Source: Pleodorina starrii (taxonomy: Eukaryota > Chlorophyta > Chlorophyceae > Chlamydomonadales > Volvocaceae). Taken from it: DNA of 64,000 nt. The stretch lies in assembly GCA_030267565.1 (NCBI GenBank), contig BRXU01000008.1:2418001-2482000 (forward strand). The letters run 5' to 3'. Shown in pieces: positions 49,329-60,635 of this stretch (within the stretch, counting starts at the first letter, position 1; the number at the start of each line of letters is the position of its first letter). The notes under the pieces were generated by a model. The model was given only the letters and a program-made list of their open reading frames with translations, did not search any database and had not been told where the DNA came from. A program made the position numbers and the translations under genes.

Positions 49329-52300
49329 ATGCGCAGCTCGCAGCGCAGCCTGTTGGCCCTGCTGCTGCTGGCAGCGGCTCTGGCTGCGCCGGCGCTGGCT
49401 GCACGGCGCACCGCCCTGCTCTCCAGCACCGGTAGGCAACTAGGCATGCCCTCTCTCTACCCTTGCGGGCGGCCTGCGTTGCGCGTTCACCTTGTACGGC
49501 CCAACTGATTTGCGGCCCATCAGAAGATCAGATGCCATTGGTTGGATTGGTAATTATCCAACACGTGCTGCTGCAGGTTCTTTGTGTAGATGTGTGCGTA
49601 CGGTAACTGGATCTGGGTTTTGCATTGCAGCCAAGGGCGTTTGACTTTTACTGCTCTGGCCTCGTCCCTGATGACCCACTTTCCCCTGACCGCTCCCAGC
49701 AACCCGTTGCGTTCCATCCCTTGATGATCCGCCGCTCCCTCCCTTCCATGGTTCCCTCGCTGCTGCGGTTCGCATGTTCGCCCTTCGGTCTGCGGTCTGA
49801 CTGGCGAATAGAGGATGACGTTGCCCGGCGGGATGATTGCGCGGGCGACGAAGACTGCCGGAGATCAGAGGGTGAGCACTGGGCAACTGGGACGAGCAGC
49901 CCGGGGGCTGAAAACCCAGCGCCGGTTCTCTTCGGGGGTCAGGGAGTGATATGCTCCTTTCTCTTTGGGGGTTGGTGGTACTGCTGTATCTCCTACCCCA
50001 CGTGGCACGAGCGTGTATGGGGGTGACCGCCTACACCACCTTTGGGGAATGTTGGGGGCGGCCCAGTCGCTGAGGTCGATGCTGGGGGAAATATCCCTGT
50101 GAACTGCCAATTGGGAACTGCCAGTCAACACGTTGGTCGTTGGACGGAAGCACCTTGGTAGTTGGTAGGGCCTCCGGAAGGTGCGAAAGGTGTGCGGGTA
50201 TGTGGGACTGGCGGCTGTCTACGTGTGTCTAGCGGCTGCAGGCAAGGGGTGCTTGAGCGTGGCGGAACGCAACGAGGGGGCCGCACCGCACCGAAGAGTG
50301 TGAACCGAGCGGGCTATTGCTTTTTGCAGCCCAAAAGCATCCTTCCGGGAGCATCGATCTTAGCGCCTTCGCTCCTTCCTTCCTTGGTGGGGCTCCGAAA
50401 GGGCGTCTGGGTGGGGACCTGTGTGGAAAGACGATGTCAGGCGGGTTCCCATTGAGAAGGGGGGTTCGAGGTTGCCGCGTCATGCCAGGACGTCAATGGG
50501 GCCTGACAGGGGGGGGTGTCCATGTGCCATCCGGCGATCCGGGGGGCCCCCTCGGCACCACTCCCCTCCGCGCCCCTCCATGCCGTCTCCTCCGCTGCGG
50601 TATTTTCTTTTTACCCCTCCGCAGTCTGCGTCAAGGGCGAGTGCCTGGCGCTGAAGGCCGATGGCGAGCCATGCCGCAGCGATGCGGAGTGCCGCTCCGG
50701 AACCTGCCAGAGGAGCTGGTGGCCCGCGGGGGCGGTGTGCGCCACACCGTGAGTGACCCGGCGGGGATCCGTCGGGGATCGAGGAGGGGGAGGATGGGGA
50801 TTGGAGGGGGGATCGGAGGGGATCGAGGAGGGGGAGGAAGGGGATTGGAGGGGATTGGAGGGGGAGGACGGGGAGGACGGAGGGAGGAGAGGCACTGTGA
50901 AGAGGAGGCGGGGAGAACAAGCCTTTCATGTCGGAGAAAGACAGCAGCGAAGAAAGACAACACCGGGGGGAGGGAGGGCGGGGACGGGACGTAGGAGGGG
51001 TAGTGTGACGGAGGGTTTCGCCGATGCTGGGGGGGGGTGGGGGGCTCTGGGGCATGGAATGGCTGCTGCTCACAGAAGGCAGCTCCCGCGGCATCAACTC
51101 GAGCTCCTCCGCAACTGCGTTCCGGCCATTACCGGTAGAGGCAACGACATCGCGTCACGACATTGCGTTCCGGCCATCACAGAGACAACGACGCCGCTGC
51201 TCGCCCGGCCATACCGCTGCTGTTGCTGCTGCCGCTGCTGCTGCCGCTGCTGCTGCTGTGACGGACAGGTGCTCTCAAGACGAGGACTGTCCGAGGAGCC
51301 GGCCCTTCTGCAACAAGTCGCCCTACATGGCTTGGGTGCACCGCGGCAGCGGCAACGGCCCCAGCGACAGTGGCGCCATGGCGGTTCTCACCAAGCCAAT
51401 GTCCACCGCGGAAGGCGCCGTAGCGGAGGCCGAAGGAGCGGAGGCGGCTCCGCTGCAGGGGGAGGTCGCGGAGGAGGTCAGCGAGGAGGATGAGGCGGAG
51501 GAGGAGGCGGAGGTCGACGAGGAGGAAGAGGATGAGAAGGAGGAGGAGGAGGAGGAGGAGGAGGAGGAGGAGGAGGAGGAGGAGGAGGAGGAGGAGGAGG
51601 AGGACGACGACGACGACGAGGAGGAGGAGGACGATGATGAGGACGATGATGACGACAATGACGAGAACGACGATGATGATGACGACGACGACGAGGATGA
51701 CGATGACGACGAGGAGGAGGATGATGACGAGGACGAGCCCGCCAACAGGCACCACGAGGACCATCACGAGGGGCACCACGAGAGGGACGAGGACGATGAG
51801 GACGAGCACCACGAGGGGCACCACGGTAGGATGGGCACCACGGTAGGGTGTGAAGAACGGCGGGAAGGCAACATACGGACGCACGGACGGATGGACGGTC
51901 GGGGCGCTGGCATTTTTTGGGGGGGACTGCCGCGAGCCCCCCTGTGAGGGTTGAGGCGGTCTCTCCCTCGGGCGGGAGTTTCCCCCCGGCGCCCCATCCA
52001 CCCGCGACTGCGCTGCCGCGCCCTTGCTCGCCTGGCTGGGTGTGTTCGCCAGACGTTGGCTCACACTCCTCCGGTCATGGTTTCACTTTAATCAATACCC
52101 CCTTTTTCTGCTGGCAGGTCGCGGCAAGCAGGACAAGAGGGCGGCTGAGGGGAGTGCGCAGGGGGTGGAGGGTGATGCGCCCACCACCACCGACACAAAC
52201 ACCGACACCGCTGCCGGTGCCGATGCCGATGCCGGTGCCGATGCCGACGCTTCTGGTGAGAGGGAGCGTCCCATGGGTCGTTTTAGGACAGTGTAGGGTA

Positions 52301-54688
52301 TTGTAGGGCAGGCAGTGAGGCAGTCGGCGTGATGGTCACGCACAGTAAGAGCCGCTCAACAAACAGGACAGGAGCATCGGTACTGCATCTGTCCTGCGGA
52401 CACGTCTTCAAACTCGGGCTACACGCAGCGCCGTGCTGCACCGCACCGCGCCGGCTGAGACCAAGCCATACCCCGGGTCCGGAACTGGCCGCCTGTCCGC
52501 GGCCCACGTTAGGGCCTTTGAGGCCCTGCGGCGCCCCAAGGGATCGTCTATCTCCCGCCGCTGGTGTGAATCCGCCGATGTGAATCCGCTTCAAGCCTTC
52601 GTAGCGGGTGGCCATCGCGGGTAGCGTGGGTAATCAATGACGGTAGCGTGGGTAATCAAAACGGCGTGGGTGGGCCATCGCGGGTTTTGCGGTTTTAGGT
52701 TTTGTGGTGGTGCAAATACTACTGCTGCTGCCAGCAGCGTTCCTCTCGGGCTTTTGACGACGCCGCGCTTGCTGGTTACGCTTTGATGACTGTTGGATCG
52801 GATCGGCGCGTTGGCAGGCGCCGGCTCGGGTGATGGCGACTCGGACGCCGAGGAGCGGGACCACGATCATGACCACGACCACGACCACGGTGAGAGAGAG
52901 AGGGTCGGTGGGGAGGGTAAAAAGAAGATACCGCAGCGGAGATGGAGACGGCGGAGAAGATACCGCAGCGGTGGGGAGGGAAGAGAGAGAGGGAGAGGGG
53001 TCGATCCATTGGGGACCCTCTCCCCGAGGGGCGGGGCTCCGAAGGGGAAACTTGGTTGGCAGGGACACGGCCGAGGGTTGCTGCCTGGAACTGGCGGCGG
53101 ACGGTCAGCATGTCGGGACTCCAGAGCCTAAACAGGACATTGGTCAACGGCTGTTGCTGGTTAACACTCCAGCCTGGACAGCAGGTTCAAGGCACCAGCC
53201 TAAACAGGAAAGTGATGCGCCTGCCAGCAACGCCCCATCCCTCCGCGCCATCGACGCCTGCCCTCATATCCCTCCAAACGTGCGTGTGTGCGTGTGTGTT
53301 TTCCGGTACGTGTGGGCCCAGATCACGACCACGACAGCCCCGACGGTGCCGACGGCGGCGGCCGCCACCACCACCACCTCCACGGCAGCCGCGGCGGTAT
53401 GATGCACGGCGGCGGCATGATGTACGGAAGGCGTGCGTTGGCTGAGTCCGCCGCTGACGGGGACAGCGCCAGGGAGGGGGCCGCCTCGGACAAGAAGGGC
53501 GGCAAGGGAAAGGGCAAGGGCGGCAAGGGCGACACGGGCGGCCGCTGCGTGGAGTGCATGCAGGTATAGCTGTCCGGAGGGGGTCCTGGCCACTGCTGCT
53601 GGCTGAGTGTCTGTTTGTGCTGCTGTGCTGACTGGCTGACTGGCTGGAGTAGCTGAGTGGCTGATTGGCTGATTGGCTCGCACCGGGTCGTGTGGGGCCC
53701 AAATTCACAGCGCACGGGATCTCCTCACAGCGCCGTTTCGTTGCTGATCGCAACCGCATGCTTGTGCTACCGTGTCTTTTGTATGTCGTCCATACCGTTA
53801 TGCTTGGATTTGGCTGGCATGGACTGGATCGCTGCCGACCTGAATTATGGATGCCTGCCGTACCTGCGCAGGACAAGGACTGTGGCGAGGGCTTCTACTG
53901 CGAGCGCGGCTTCAAGACCAACGCCCACTCGTGCGTGGTGAGTGGCGGAATAACCGTAGCGGCTGCTGCGGCAGCAGAAACACCTCCCTGAGCAGCAGCA
54001 GCGCAGCAGCAGCAGCAGCGGTGGCGGCGGCGGCGGCGGCAGGGACTGGCCAAGTTGCCAAGAGGGTTACGAGAGCAACGACGCGCAGGGCAGGAGGCGG
54101 GCAGTGTGAGGCGGGCGGGGGCAGGGCGCCCGACTTCATTTAACCGGTACTGGGGGACGAGGGGCTGGTGGATGCGCGGCGGGCCACGCCGTACACCCCC
54201 CCCCGCCTCTCCCTGTTTTCCCGCGCCGGGAAAGCCGCCTCCGCCGCCAACGCGCTCCGTCCGCCCGCCATGGGCCATCCCTCCGTTGTCAGCCCGCCAG
54301 TCCATCAGCCCACAGCCCACCTGTGGACCCGTCCCGTCACCTGTCGCGGCTGGCCGCCCTCCACCCTTGAGGTTCTGGGTTCTCGATCGCCTACGTCGCT
54401 CCGCTGCGGTGGCGTTTTACACTTCCTCCCTTCATTTAAGCGAGAGCGAGACCAGCTGCGAGACCCTAAGCAACCGCCCTCCCCCCGCCCCGCTCTGGCG
54501 CACCCTATGCGCCCGTACCGATACGGACACCTCGTGCGGCTCCTAAACAGGAGCTGGGCAAGGAGTGTACATCGTACGGCGATTGCGGCATGGGCGAGTA
54601 CTGCGATTCGACATCCAAGCACTGCCGGCCGTACTTTCTGGGCGGGGTGGTAAAGAGCTTCGGCCAGATTGCCAAGATGCAGGCGTGA
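49329..54688 (+). CDS. Secreted Cys-rich, Asp/Glu- and His-rich protein (putative metal binder)
   Basis: Nine exons join in frame: 49329-49431, 49812-49871, 50625-50748, 51269-51825, 52118-52255, 52818-52889, 53322-53563, 53872-53937, 54551-54688, giving 499 residues. Residues 1-25 form a signal peptide (basic start, LLALLLLAAALAAPALA). Three cysteine modules follow (CAGDEDC, CRSDAEC..GTC, CSQDEDC.....FC). Next is an acidic tract, about residues 160-262, almost pure Glu then Asp, and His clusters (HHEDHHEGHHE; DHDHDHDHDHDHDH; RHHHHLHG). A Lys/Gly segment and two more modules (CMQDKDCGEGFYC, CTSYGDCGMGEYC) end the protein. The repeated C-x4-C-x4-7-C pattern resembles small disulfide-rich extracellular modules (Dickkopf/colipase type). 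His and acidic ladders suggest Zn, Cu, Ni or Ca binding; that is inference. No transmembrane segment follows the signal peptide. Family not recognised. Confidence 0.85.
49938..49963 (+). repeat. Dispersed element A, intron 2 of the secreted-protein gene
   Basis: TCAGGGAGTGATATGCTCC then TTTCTC; lies 66 bases into the intron whose other end carries element B. Confidence 0.75.
50583..50620 (+). repeat. Dispersed element B at the 3' end of intron 2
   Basis: TCCGCTGCGGTATTTTC then TTTTTACCCCTCC, immediately before the CGCAG acceptor of exon 3, so it supplies the polypyrimidine tract. Confidence 0.8.
51463..51740 (+). repeat. GAG/GAC/GAT codon array encoding the acidic tract
   Basis: About 90 codons of nearly pure Glu (GAG) changing into Asp-rich (GAC/GAT) sequence inside exon 4 of the secreted-protein gene. 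On the other strand this reads as Ser or Leu runs, which are shadows. Confidence 0.95.
52914..52975 (-). repeat. Dispersed element B, two reversed copies in intron 6
   Basis: GGTAAAAAGAAGATACCGCA and, 38 bases on, a second GAAGATACCGCAGCGG; the complement of the element at 50583, here next to the donor end of the intron. Confidence 0.75.
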
Positions 54689-56673
54689 TTGATGTTGGGC
54701 GACTGAGTGGGAACTGATCAGCGGTTGTGGGATCTGGGATGTTGATGTCCCGGATTGTTCCCCTGGTCCCGTGAGGGAGGATCATGTAGCCCAGCCTTTT
54801 CTGGCCTCTTTCATTCCGAGGTCGACGGCTGTTGCGTCGCGGAAACGCTCTGGAAGCCCGCCATCAGTATTCGCGTGAGAACACCGGTATGTTGGGTATC
54901 ACCGCCGAACGAGGCGGTTCTGCTGCTGCCCGTGGGGCCGAGTACGGCCCGTACGTCACCGCGGCCCCCTCTTGGCAACTCGGCAAGTACGTCAGCTCGG
55001 CCCCAATCTTGTGGCAACTCGGTGCTGCCGGCGACTCTCGTGCCATATCCGGAAGTTAGTGCGGTTCGGGGGCAACACATAAAGAGCTGCCCGGGTCGCG
55101 ACGGTTCTGAGACGTTTGTGGAGCCCACGTCAAAAGAAAGCGGCATGAAAACCAGGGGGGGTCAGCTTCCTCGAAGCTGGTTTCGGGCCGAGCCCCCAGG
55201 AGGCCCCAGGCGTACGGAACTGATTCGTTGCGCGCAGCTCCGTCAGTTGAGGGCAGCAGCGGGCGACAGTAATGATCTGTACCATCTTTGCAGTGCCCGG
55301 CCAATGCGGGGTCTGGTTGGGCGAAAGGAACGCACAGCCACAAATACACATGCGGCAAGGCATACACACGGCGCAAATGAGTTATCTGGAATTCTCCTTT
55401 TACTTCACACAGAATGATGCGCGCGTGCGGCCTTGTGCGTGCGTGCGTCATCGGTCTAATTTTCATTTCATGCCTTGGGCAGCCGTACCCAAAGGGTCGT
55501 ACCTGAACTACCCCCCATCGTACCGAGTCATTTCCATTATAAGTTCATCTCCAATGCTTGATGCGATAAGCAATAGTGGTGTGTAGTATGGTGTTATGAT
55601 ACTCCGCTGCTGCCCCAGGAACGGTGAACAGGCGGCTTCTGTTCTCCAAGCGAGCCGCTTCCTGCCTAAGTGCAGTGAGGCCTTCTTTTATTCTGTATCC
55701 ATTGGTAGACTTGAGTGCGTTCCATGGTAAAGGTTTGAACCTACCTGCGCGCCGCAAGGAACTCATGGCGGCGCAAGGCGCCACTTCGCAAGAAATGTTA
55801 CTCCAGGCTTTGAAAGGACGTCAGAGCCGACGAGGTGGATGAAGGGGCGTACAAGGAGCCGATGATTGTAAGGATTGTGACGAAGACGACCAAGTTGAAA
55901 GCGGAGGCGCGTTGACAACCCCGACAATGGTTGTCGGAGAGGTCGTGGCGGTGCTGGGACACGGATGACTACGACATCGAAAGTTTGAAGGACGATGGCG
56001 ACGAGGGCAGGAACCGAGACGGTGATGAAGTCGACGAGCGGCACAGGTGCGACCCCTCAGCCCCGAACCTCTTACTTGCAACCTTACATACGGGAAACTG
56101 CAAGTGCGCATCGTCAGTACCGGGTTCCCAAGTTCTTGTCTCACCGGGCGCGTTTAACCCTTCAACGATTGGAGAACAACTGGCATTCCACCTTAGATGG
56201 ACTGATCTCGTAACCAGAGTTGCTTCCTCCAGCCCAGCAGTGGCTTCCTTTCAAATTGGGTCTTCACTTGTTCTCACCGGCTGAACCTCTTCCCCTTCTC
56301 CGCCCTGCGGTTTCCGCTCCCGTTACTTTTCAGAGCCATGCTTCAAGACATTTCGGCACGGCTGATGACGACGTCGGGGGCGCCCACAAGCCCGTTCGTC
56401 ATGAACCTAACACGGTGTTGGATTCTGAGGCATGTTCCGTGTCGGAGTACAATCACAATGCGTGATCGGCATCTGCAGGTGCGCGCCGCAGTGGGGTCCG
56501 AGAGCGATCTGGGTTTTGGTTCGAGGAGAGGATAAGCACGTAGTAAGGATGGGTGTTGTTTGGATCCCCATTTAAAAGACGGCAGTGTGCATGCACTTGG
56601 GGAGCGGGACGTCTTGCGCAGCCAGACGGTCTGCGCTATGCGCCGTATCCGCGTGAGGGTTGAGGCACAATTT

Positions 56674-56844
56674 GCGCCCCTGTGTACAATACCCCGCTAC
56701 TCGCCGTGCGGGATTGTTGAAGGAGGGTCGCGAAAGGGATTTCCCCGTTGGCAAACGGCCGCCATCCGACGCCGCTCGCGTGGGACATCGATCCTTCGTC
56801 CGCGCGGGCGCATGAGACTGGCAGCAACCTCTGACGGGCACATT
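56674..56844 (+). repeat. 171-bp direct repeat, copy 1
   Basis: GCGCCCCTGTGTACAATACC to CTCTGACGGGCACATT; partner at 57077-57247 with only two mismatches, offset 403 bases. Confidence 0.95.
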
Positions 56845-57076
56845 TACTATCGCACATGAACCACTGTATGCCGGGGCGGGGCTCGGATGGTGAGAGGGTG
56901 AAGAGGTGTGGGAGTGGTTTGGCTGGGTGGGCGTGCAACCCATCTCAATGCCCGTATGGAGATGGGTTGCAAGGGCTGCGTTTGGGAAGCTACGCCGTAC
57001 ACCGCTGCTAGGGCTGCAGCAGCAGAGGTCAAGAATAGGCAATGGTAATGGTGGCAGTGGCTAACACCACTCGTCT

Positions 57077-57247
57077 GCGCCCCTGTGTACAATACCCCGC
57101 TACTCGCCGTGCGGGATTGTTGAAGGAGGGTCGCGAAAGGGATTTCCCCGTTGGCAAACGGCCGCCATCCGACGCCGCCCGCGTGGGACATCGATCCTTC
57201 GTCCGCGCGGGTGCATGAGACTGGCAGCAACCTCTGACGGGCACATT
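57077..57247 (+). repeat. 171-bp direct repeat, copy 2
   Basis: Same length as copy 1; differs at GCTCGCG/GCCCGCG and GGGCGCATG/GGGTGCATG. The sequence between copies is unrelated to either. Confidence 0.95.
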
Positions 57248-57489
57248 CTACACTCAGACACGTCACACACTGAAAGGCATCACCAGCAGCGCATTCCTTG
57301 CATCCTCTTGCGTTACGTGAACTGGCAGTTTTCGACCGCGTATAAAAATTCTGCGCATTGTGGTAGTCATCTCATTGTGGCGCCCTTGTGGCACGCTGCC
57401 GCTCCGCAGTTTTGCCTACCCCTTCCCACTCCCTCCGCATTTCGCTCGTCTCCTCCTGTATTGCAGGCCAACCGTGAGGCTCTGACGAT

Positions 57490-58472
57490 ATGATTGTTTC
57501 ATGGCGCAAGAAGACCTCGTGGATCAGCACCATGAAGGCAACGGAGGCGGAGCGCCAAGCTGTTACTGAGATCATTGAGGTCCGAGACCATCGGGGAGGC
57601 GGACCAACAGCCTGCGCGCTCGAGGTGGGAGGCTGGGCATTTTGCAGATGGATCTGCGTGGGGTCCTATGCGTCTCGCAGCTGTGTTTTTGTGAGGCTAT
57701 GCGCTTAGCGCTTAGAGGGGAGCTTAGGTTGTGGGTTGGTTTAGGTCATGCGTTGTAGTGTGTTGGGCTAGTTTTGGATTAATTTGGGCTGGGTGCCAGG
57801 TTGGGTTGGGTTTTTAGCGCATGCAAGCGTTTTGAGCCTCCATATCAGTTTGATATTCGTGTTTGCATGTGTGCATCTGCAAGGCATCAACCAATTAGCG
57901 GAGAGCATGGGCCGCTCTGCGGGGCACGCCAGCAGCAGCATGGTAGCATTTCAGCGCTCTAAAGCACCTGGCAGCGCTGTTTGAATCGCTGCTACGGTTT
58001 CGCACGGGTGCAAAAGCGAATGACACACCGCACTGGGCGGGCCACAACACAGAGCCGGGCCGGTCCTCACACGAGAGGCGGTCCTGCCAAGTGGTCTGCT
58101 GGCGGACAGCCATTAAGGTGCACGAAATCATTGACTCTTGGACGAAACTCGCACGGAATTGCACGGACACTCCCACAGCATGGAGCTTTGGCATGTATGT
58201 GTGGCGGCACACATTGCGCGTGACAGTGGTAGCCTTCTCTGCGCACGTGCATGGTATGCACCGATGTCTCCTGATCAGGACGCGCATGCTATTATGTGTT
58301 ATGTGAAACTCCACTGTTTGTCCTTGCATTGGCCTTTTCAGGCGGTGGCCCGGTGTATCTGGATGTTGAGGCGCAGCAGGAGGCGGAGCAGCTTCTTCGG
58401 GAACTCAACGAGCAGGAGCAACTGCGGCAGTACGAGGACTGCCAGGGCAGCGCCGCCGACGGCGGCGGATGA
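57490..58472 (+). CDS. Possible small multi-exon gene, unidentified
   Basis: Three exon-like segments on the + strand. From ATG 57490: MIVSWRKKTSWISTM, then EAERQAVTEII. From about 57882, after a weak CTGCAAG: INQLAESMGRSAGH. From 58342, after TTTTCAG: VYLDVEAQQEAEQLLRELNE to TGA 58470-58472. The last is the most convincing: an amphipathic, Glu-rich helix with a good acceptor and a clean stop. The joins are guesses and the true start may lie upstream. No family recognised. Confidence 0.35.
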
Positions 58473-59292
58473 GGCGGACCTCGACGCTGTCATCCATCCG
58501 AGCGGCAGAGCCGGCGGCAAGAAGCAGTCGTGAGGAGCGGCGTAGGCGGCGCCCCGTGGGTCTGAAACTGACGAGTCTGGGGTGGCCCTATAAGGAGGCG
58601 GCTCATGAGGCACAGGAGATTCGGTGGCGCGTGTGCTGGTTGGCGGGCGCTGATGTACCGCTTTCCGGTGATTTGAGACGGGGTGTCTGTGCATGTGCTA
58701 ACCCGCAGGTGCAAAGGATGCGGCTAAGAGGTCGTCTAAATTTTGGGGGAGGGAGGGACGAATGGAGGAACGAGCCATTGCACGTCTCGGCCGGGCCGGT
58801 CTCGGCGACGTTCTACTACCGTACGCGCTGAAAATAACAAATGCATGAAATGCGGAAGCTGCACGTATCTGATCTTGCCGGCTCTTGCAAATTTGCAAAG
58901 GGCCTGATGCCATGTGTGACTTGCACCAAGTTCAGCAGTATCTTTGCATATAGCTAGAGGCTGCTGCTTTTATTGTAAGACTGCAAACTCAGAGTGTAAA
59001 GTGCCGACAACTTACGCCCACGTTACCCGCACAAGCCGCACTATAAAATTGCAGAGCAGGCTTTTATAATTTCTTATAATCTAATATGACATATAAGTCT
59101 TACTCGTAGCGTTCCTTTCTGCACACTTAGGGTTTTAGGGTTTTCAAAGAGTTTGTAAAAGAGCCGAAATTGCGCGTCTCCAGAGCGTTTGAGTCGGAAT
59201 TGCGCGGTGCATACCTCTTCCGAGCGGCCGCTGACGCCCGTGAAGGTGCTCTCGCGCTGTACCGGCATCCCTCGGGCCAGGTCGAGGTCCGC
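58473..59292. other. Non-coding region
   Basis: AT-richer than the surroundings from about 58830 to 59160. Nothing coding recognised; one telomere-type site at 59127. Confidence 0.5.
59127..59144 (+). repeat. Telomere-type TTAGGGTTTTAGGGTTTT
   Basis: Two TTTTAGGG-type units in an AT-rich non-coding stretch. Confidence 0.8.
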
Positions 59293-60089
59293 TCAACGCG
59301 GCAGGAGCGCGAGGAGCTCGGGGCTCATGTCGCCCGAGCTTAAGACGGCGTCCCCGCCCGCGCCGCTGCCGCCGTCGAGATCAGCGTCGGCCTGGCCAAC
59401 AGTCGTCGCCGTTGCCGCGGCGGCGCCGCCGGGTGCACTCCCCCCTTTTCCCAGCCGTGCGGGGATGGGGGGTCGACCATTGGCGCGAAGGAGCTGCGGC
59501 GCACCCAGCAGTCCATCCATGCTAGTGTGGTCGTCCTGTGTTGTGGGAATGGAGGATGAACAGCAAGGATGTGAATGGTGAGGTGCTTGGTCTGAATGCG
59601 CATGGTGGACTGAGGATGGGTATGGGTGGTGGTGGCTATGGCTAATGTAAACAACGTTTGGGTGTGTTCACGGAGCTGAGGTATGCTGCAGGGTGTGGTT
59701 CGGAAGCTTACCAGCTCTACGCCACAAGGGACTCCGGGTGGCGGCTGATGTTGGTTGCGCTGGTGACGAGGCCGGCCCAGGTCCAAGCGGAAGGTGGCCT
59801 TGACGGCGCGGGCGAGAGCGACGCACTTGGAGGTGTGGTTGGGATTATCCACGCTAGCTTCGTCCGTGGCCCGTACGGCGTCGTACAGCGACGCGTAGTT
59901 GACGCCGTGGATGGTGACGGCGGGGAAAAGGGCCTTGCCGATGTCCGAGTGCAGCCGGACGATAGCCTGTGGGATGGTAATCAAAGGTGAGTTGTGATCA
60001 GAACCCGAGTATATTACCTGCACGGCCGTGGGGCGGCCGGTCACAAAAATGCAGCCGTCGACGTGGATGACGTCTGCATATTTGTGGCC
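59293..60089 (-). CDS. 3' part of an unidentified gene, left arm of an inverted duplication
   Basis: Exons in transcript order: about 60089-60018 (YADVIHVDGCIFVTGRPTAVQ, then GTAATA donor), 59966-59712 (AIVRLHSDIGKALFPAVTIH, SLYDAVRATDEA, CVALARAVKATFRLDL, then GTAAGC donor) and 59535-59293 (TSMDGLLGAPQLLRANGRP, Ala/Gly-rich, ending SPELLALLPR). All junctions are phase 0 with good sites (CCCACAG, CACAG acceptors). 132 codons precede none that I can assign as the start: the 5' end would run into the opposing copy, so the gene is probably truncated there by the inversion. The function is not recognised; the middle exon looks like a globular domain. Confidence 0.55.
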
Positions 60090-60533
60090 GGCCGCCCCGA
60101 GGCCGTTCAGGTAAATACGACGCCGTACGGGCCACGGACGAAGCCAGCATTGACGATCTCAACCACGCCTCCCAAGTGCGTCGCTCTCGCCCGCGCCGTC
60201 AAGGCCACCTTCCGATTGGACCTGGGCCTCGTCACCAGTCAACATCAGCCGCCGCCCGGAGTCCCTTGTTGCGTAGAGCTGGTAAGCTTCCGAACCACAC
60301 CCTGCAGCATACCTCAGCTCCGTGAACACACCCAAACGTTGTTTACATTAGCCATAGCCACCACCGCCCATACCCATCCTCAGTCCACCATGCGCATTCA
60401 GACCAAGCACCTCACCATTCACAGCCTTGCTGTTCGTTCATCATCCATTCCCACAACACAGGACGACCAGACCAGCATGGAAGGACTGCTGGGTGCGCCA
60501 CAGCTCCTTCGCGCCAATGGTCGACCCCCCACC
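59466..60533. repeat. Imperfect inverted repeat (~0.5 kb arms, axis near 60062)
   Basis: The left arm (about 59466-60055, read on the - strand) and right arm (about 60070-60533, + strand) carry the same exons: GCIFVTGRPTAVQ / VCIFVAGRPEAVQ, CVALARAVKATFRLDL in both, and GLLGAPQLLRANGRPP in both. The axis lies inside the exon, where GCAGCCGTCGACGTGGATGA and its complement meet. The right arm lacks about 125 bases covering the first intron and the start of the middle exon. Confidence 0.9.
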
Positions 60534-60635
60534 CAGCGAATGCGGTGTATGTGCAGCGCCGGGGAAGATCACGGGCTTACGGTAGCACATGTGCTAGGGC
60601 AAGGGCAGGGGTCGGAAGGGAGAGGAAGAGATTAA
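60038..60635 (+). pseudogene. Right-arm copy of the same unidentified gene, truncated
   Basis: Begins with an exon-like NAAVDVDDVCIFVAGRPEAVQ-type segment (donor GTAAAT at about 60113), then jumps into the middle of the second exon without its acceptor. The last exon is kept from CACAG|GACGACC at 60462 (TSMEGLLGAPQLLRANGRP) but its end is replaced: the frame runs through unrelated sequence to TAA near 60635. The lost acceptor and the swapped C-terminus argue for a dead copy. Confidence 0.6.

Larger units (their letters stand above)
54689..57489. other. Mostly non-coding region with a few possible orphan exons
   Basis: Between 55830 and 56470 three acidic stretches on the + strand read like exons: about 55833-55916 (DEVDEGAYKEPMIVRIV), 55940-56047 (CWDTDDYDIESLKDD, donor GGCACAG|GTGCG) and 56335-56465 (HFGTADDDVGGAHKPVRH, after TTTTCAG). 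Phases could not be reconciled into a gene, and I recognise no domain. A TGTAA at 55867 could end the secreted-protein transcript. The 171-bp direct repeat lies further on. Confidence 0.35.

Noticed and set aside
53322..53420. HHHH stretch as a cloning-tag artefact
   Set aside because: It lies within a natural multi-exon gene with several independent His clusters and no vector sequence.
55763..56044. Antisense frame with hydrophobic residues
   Set aside because: No start context, no splice partner, and the + strand acidic frame over the same bases reads more like protein.
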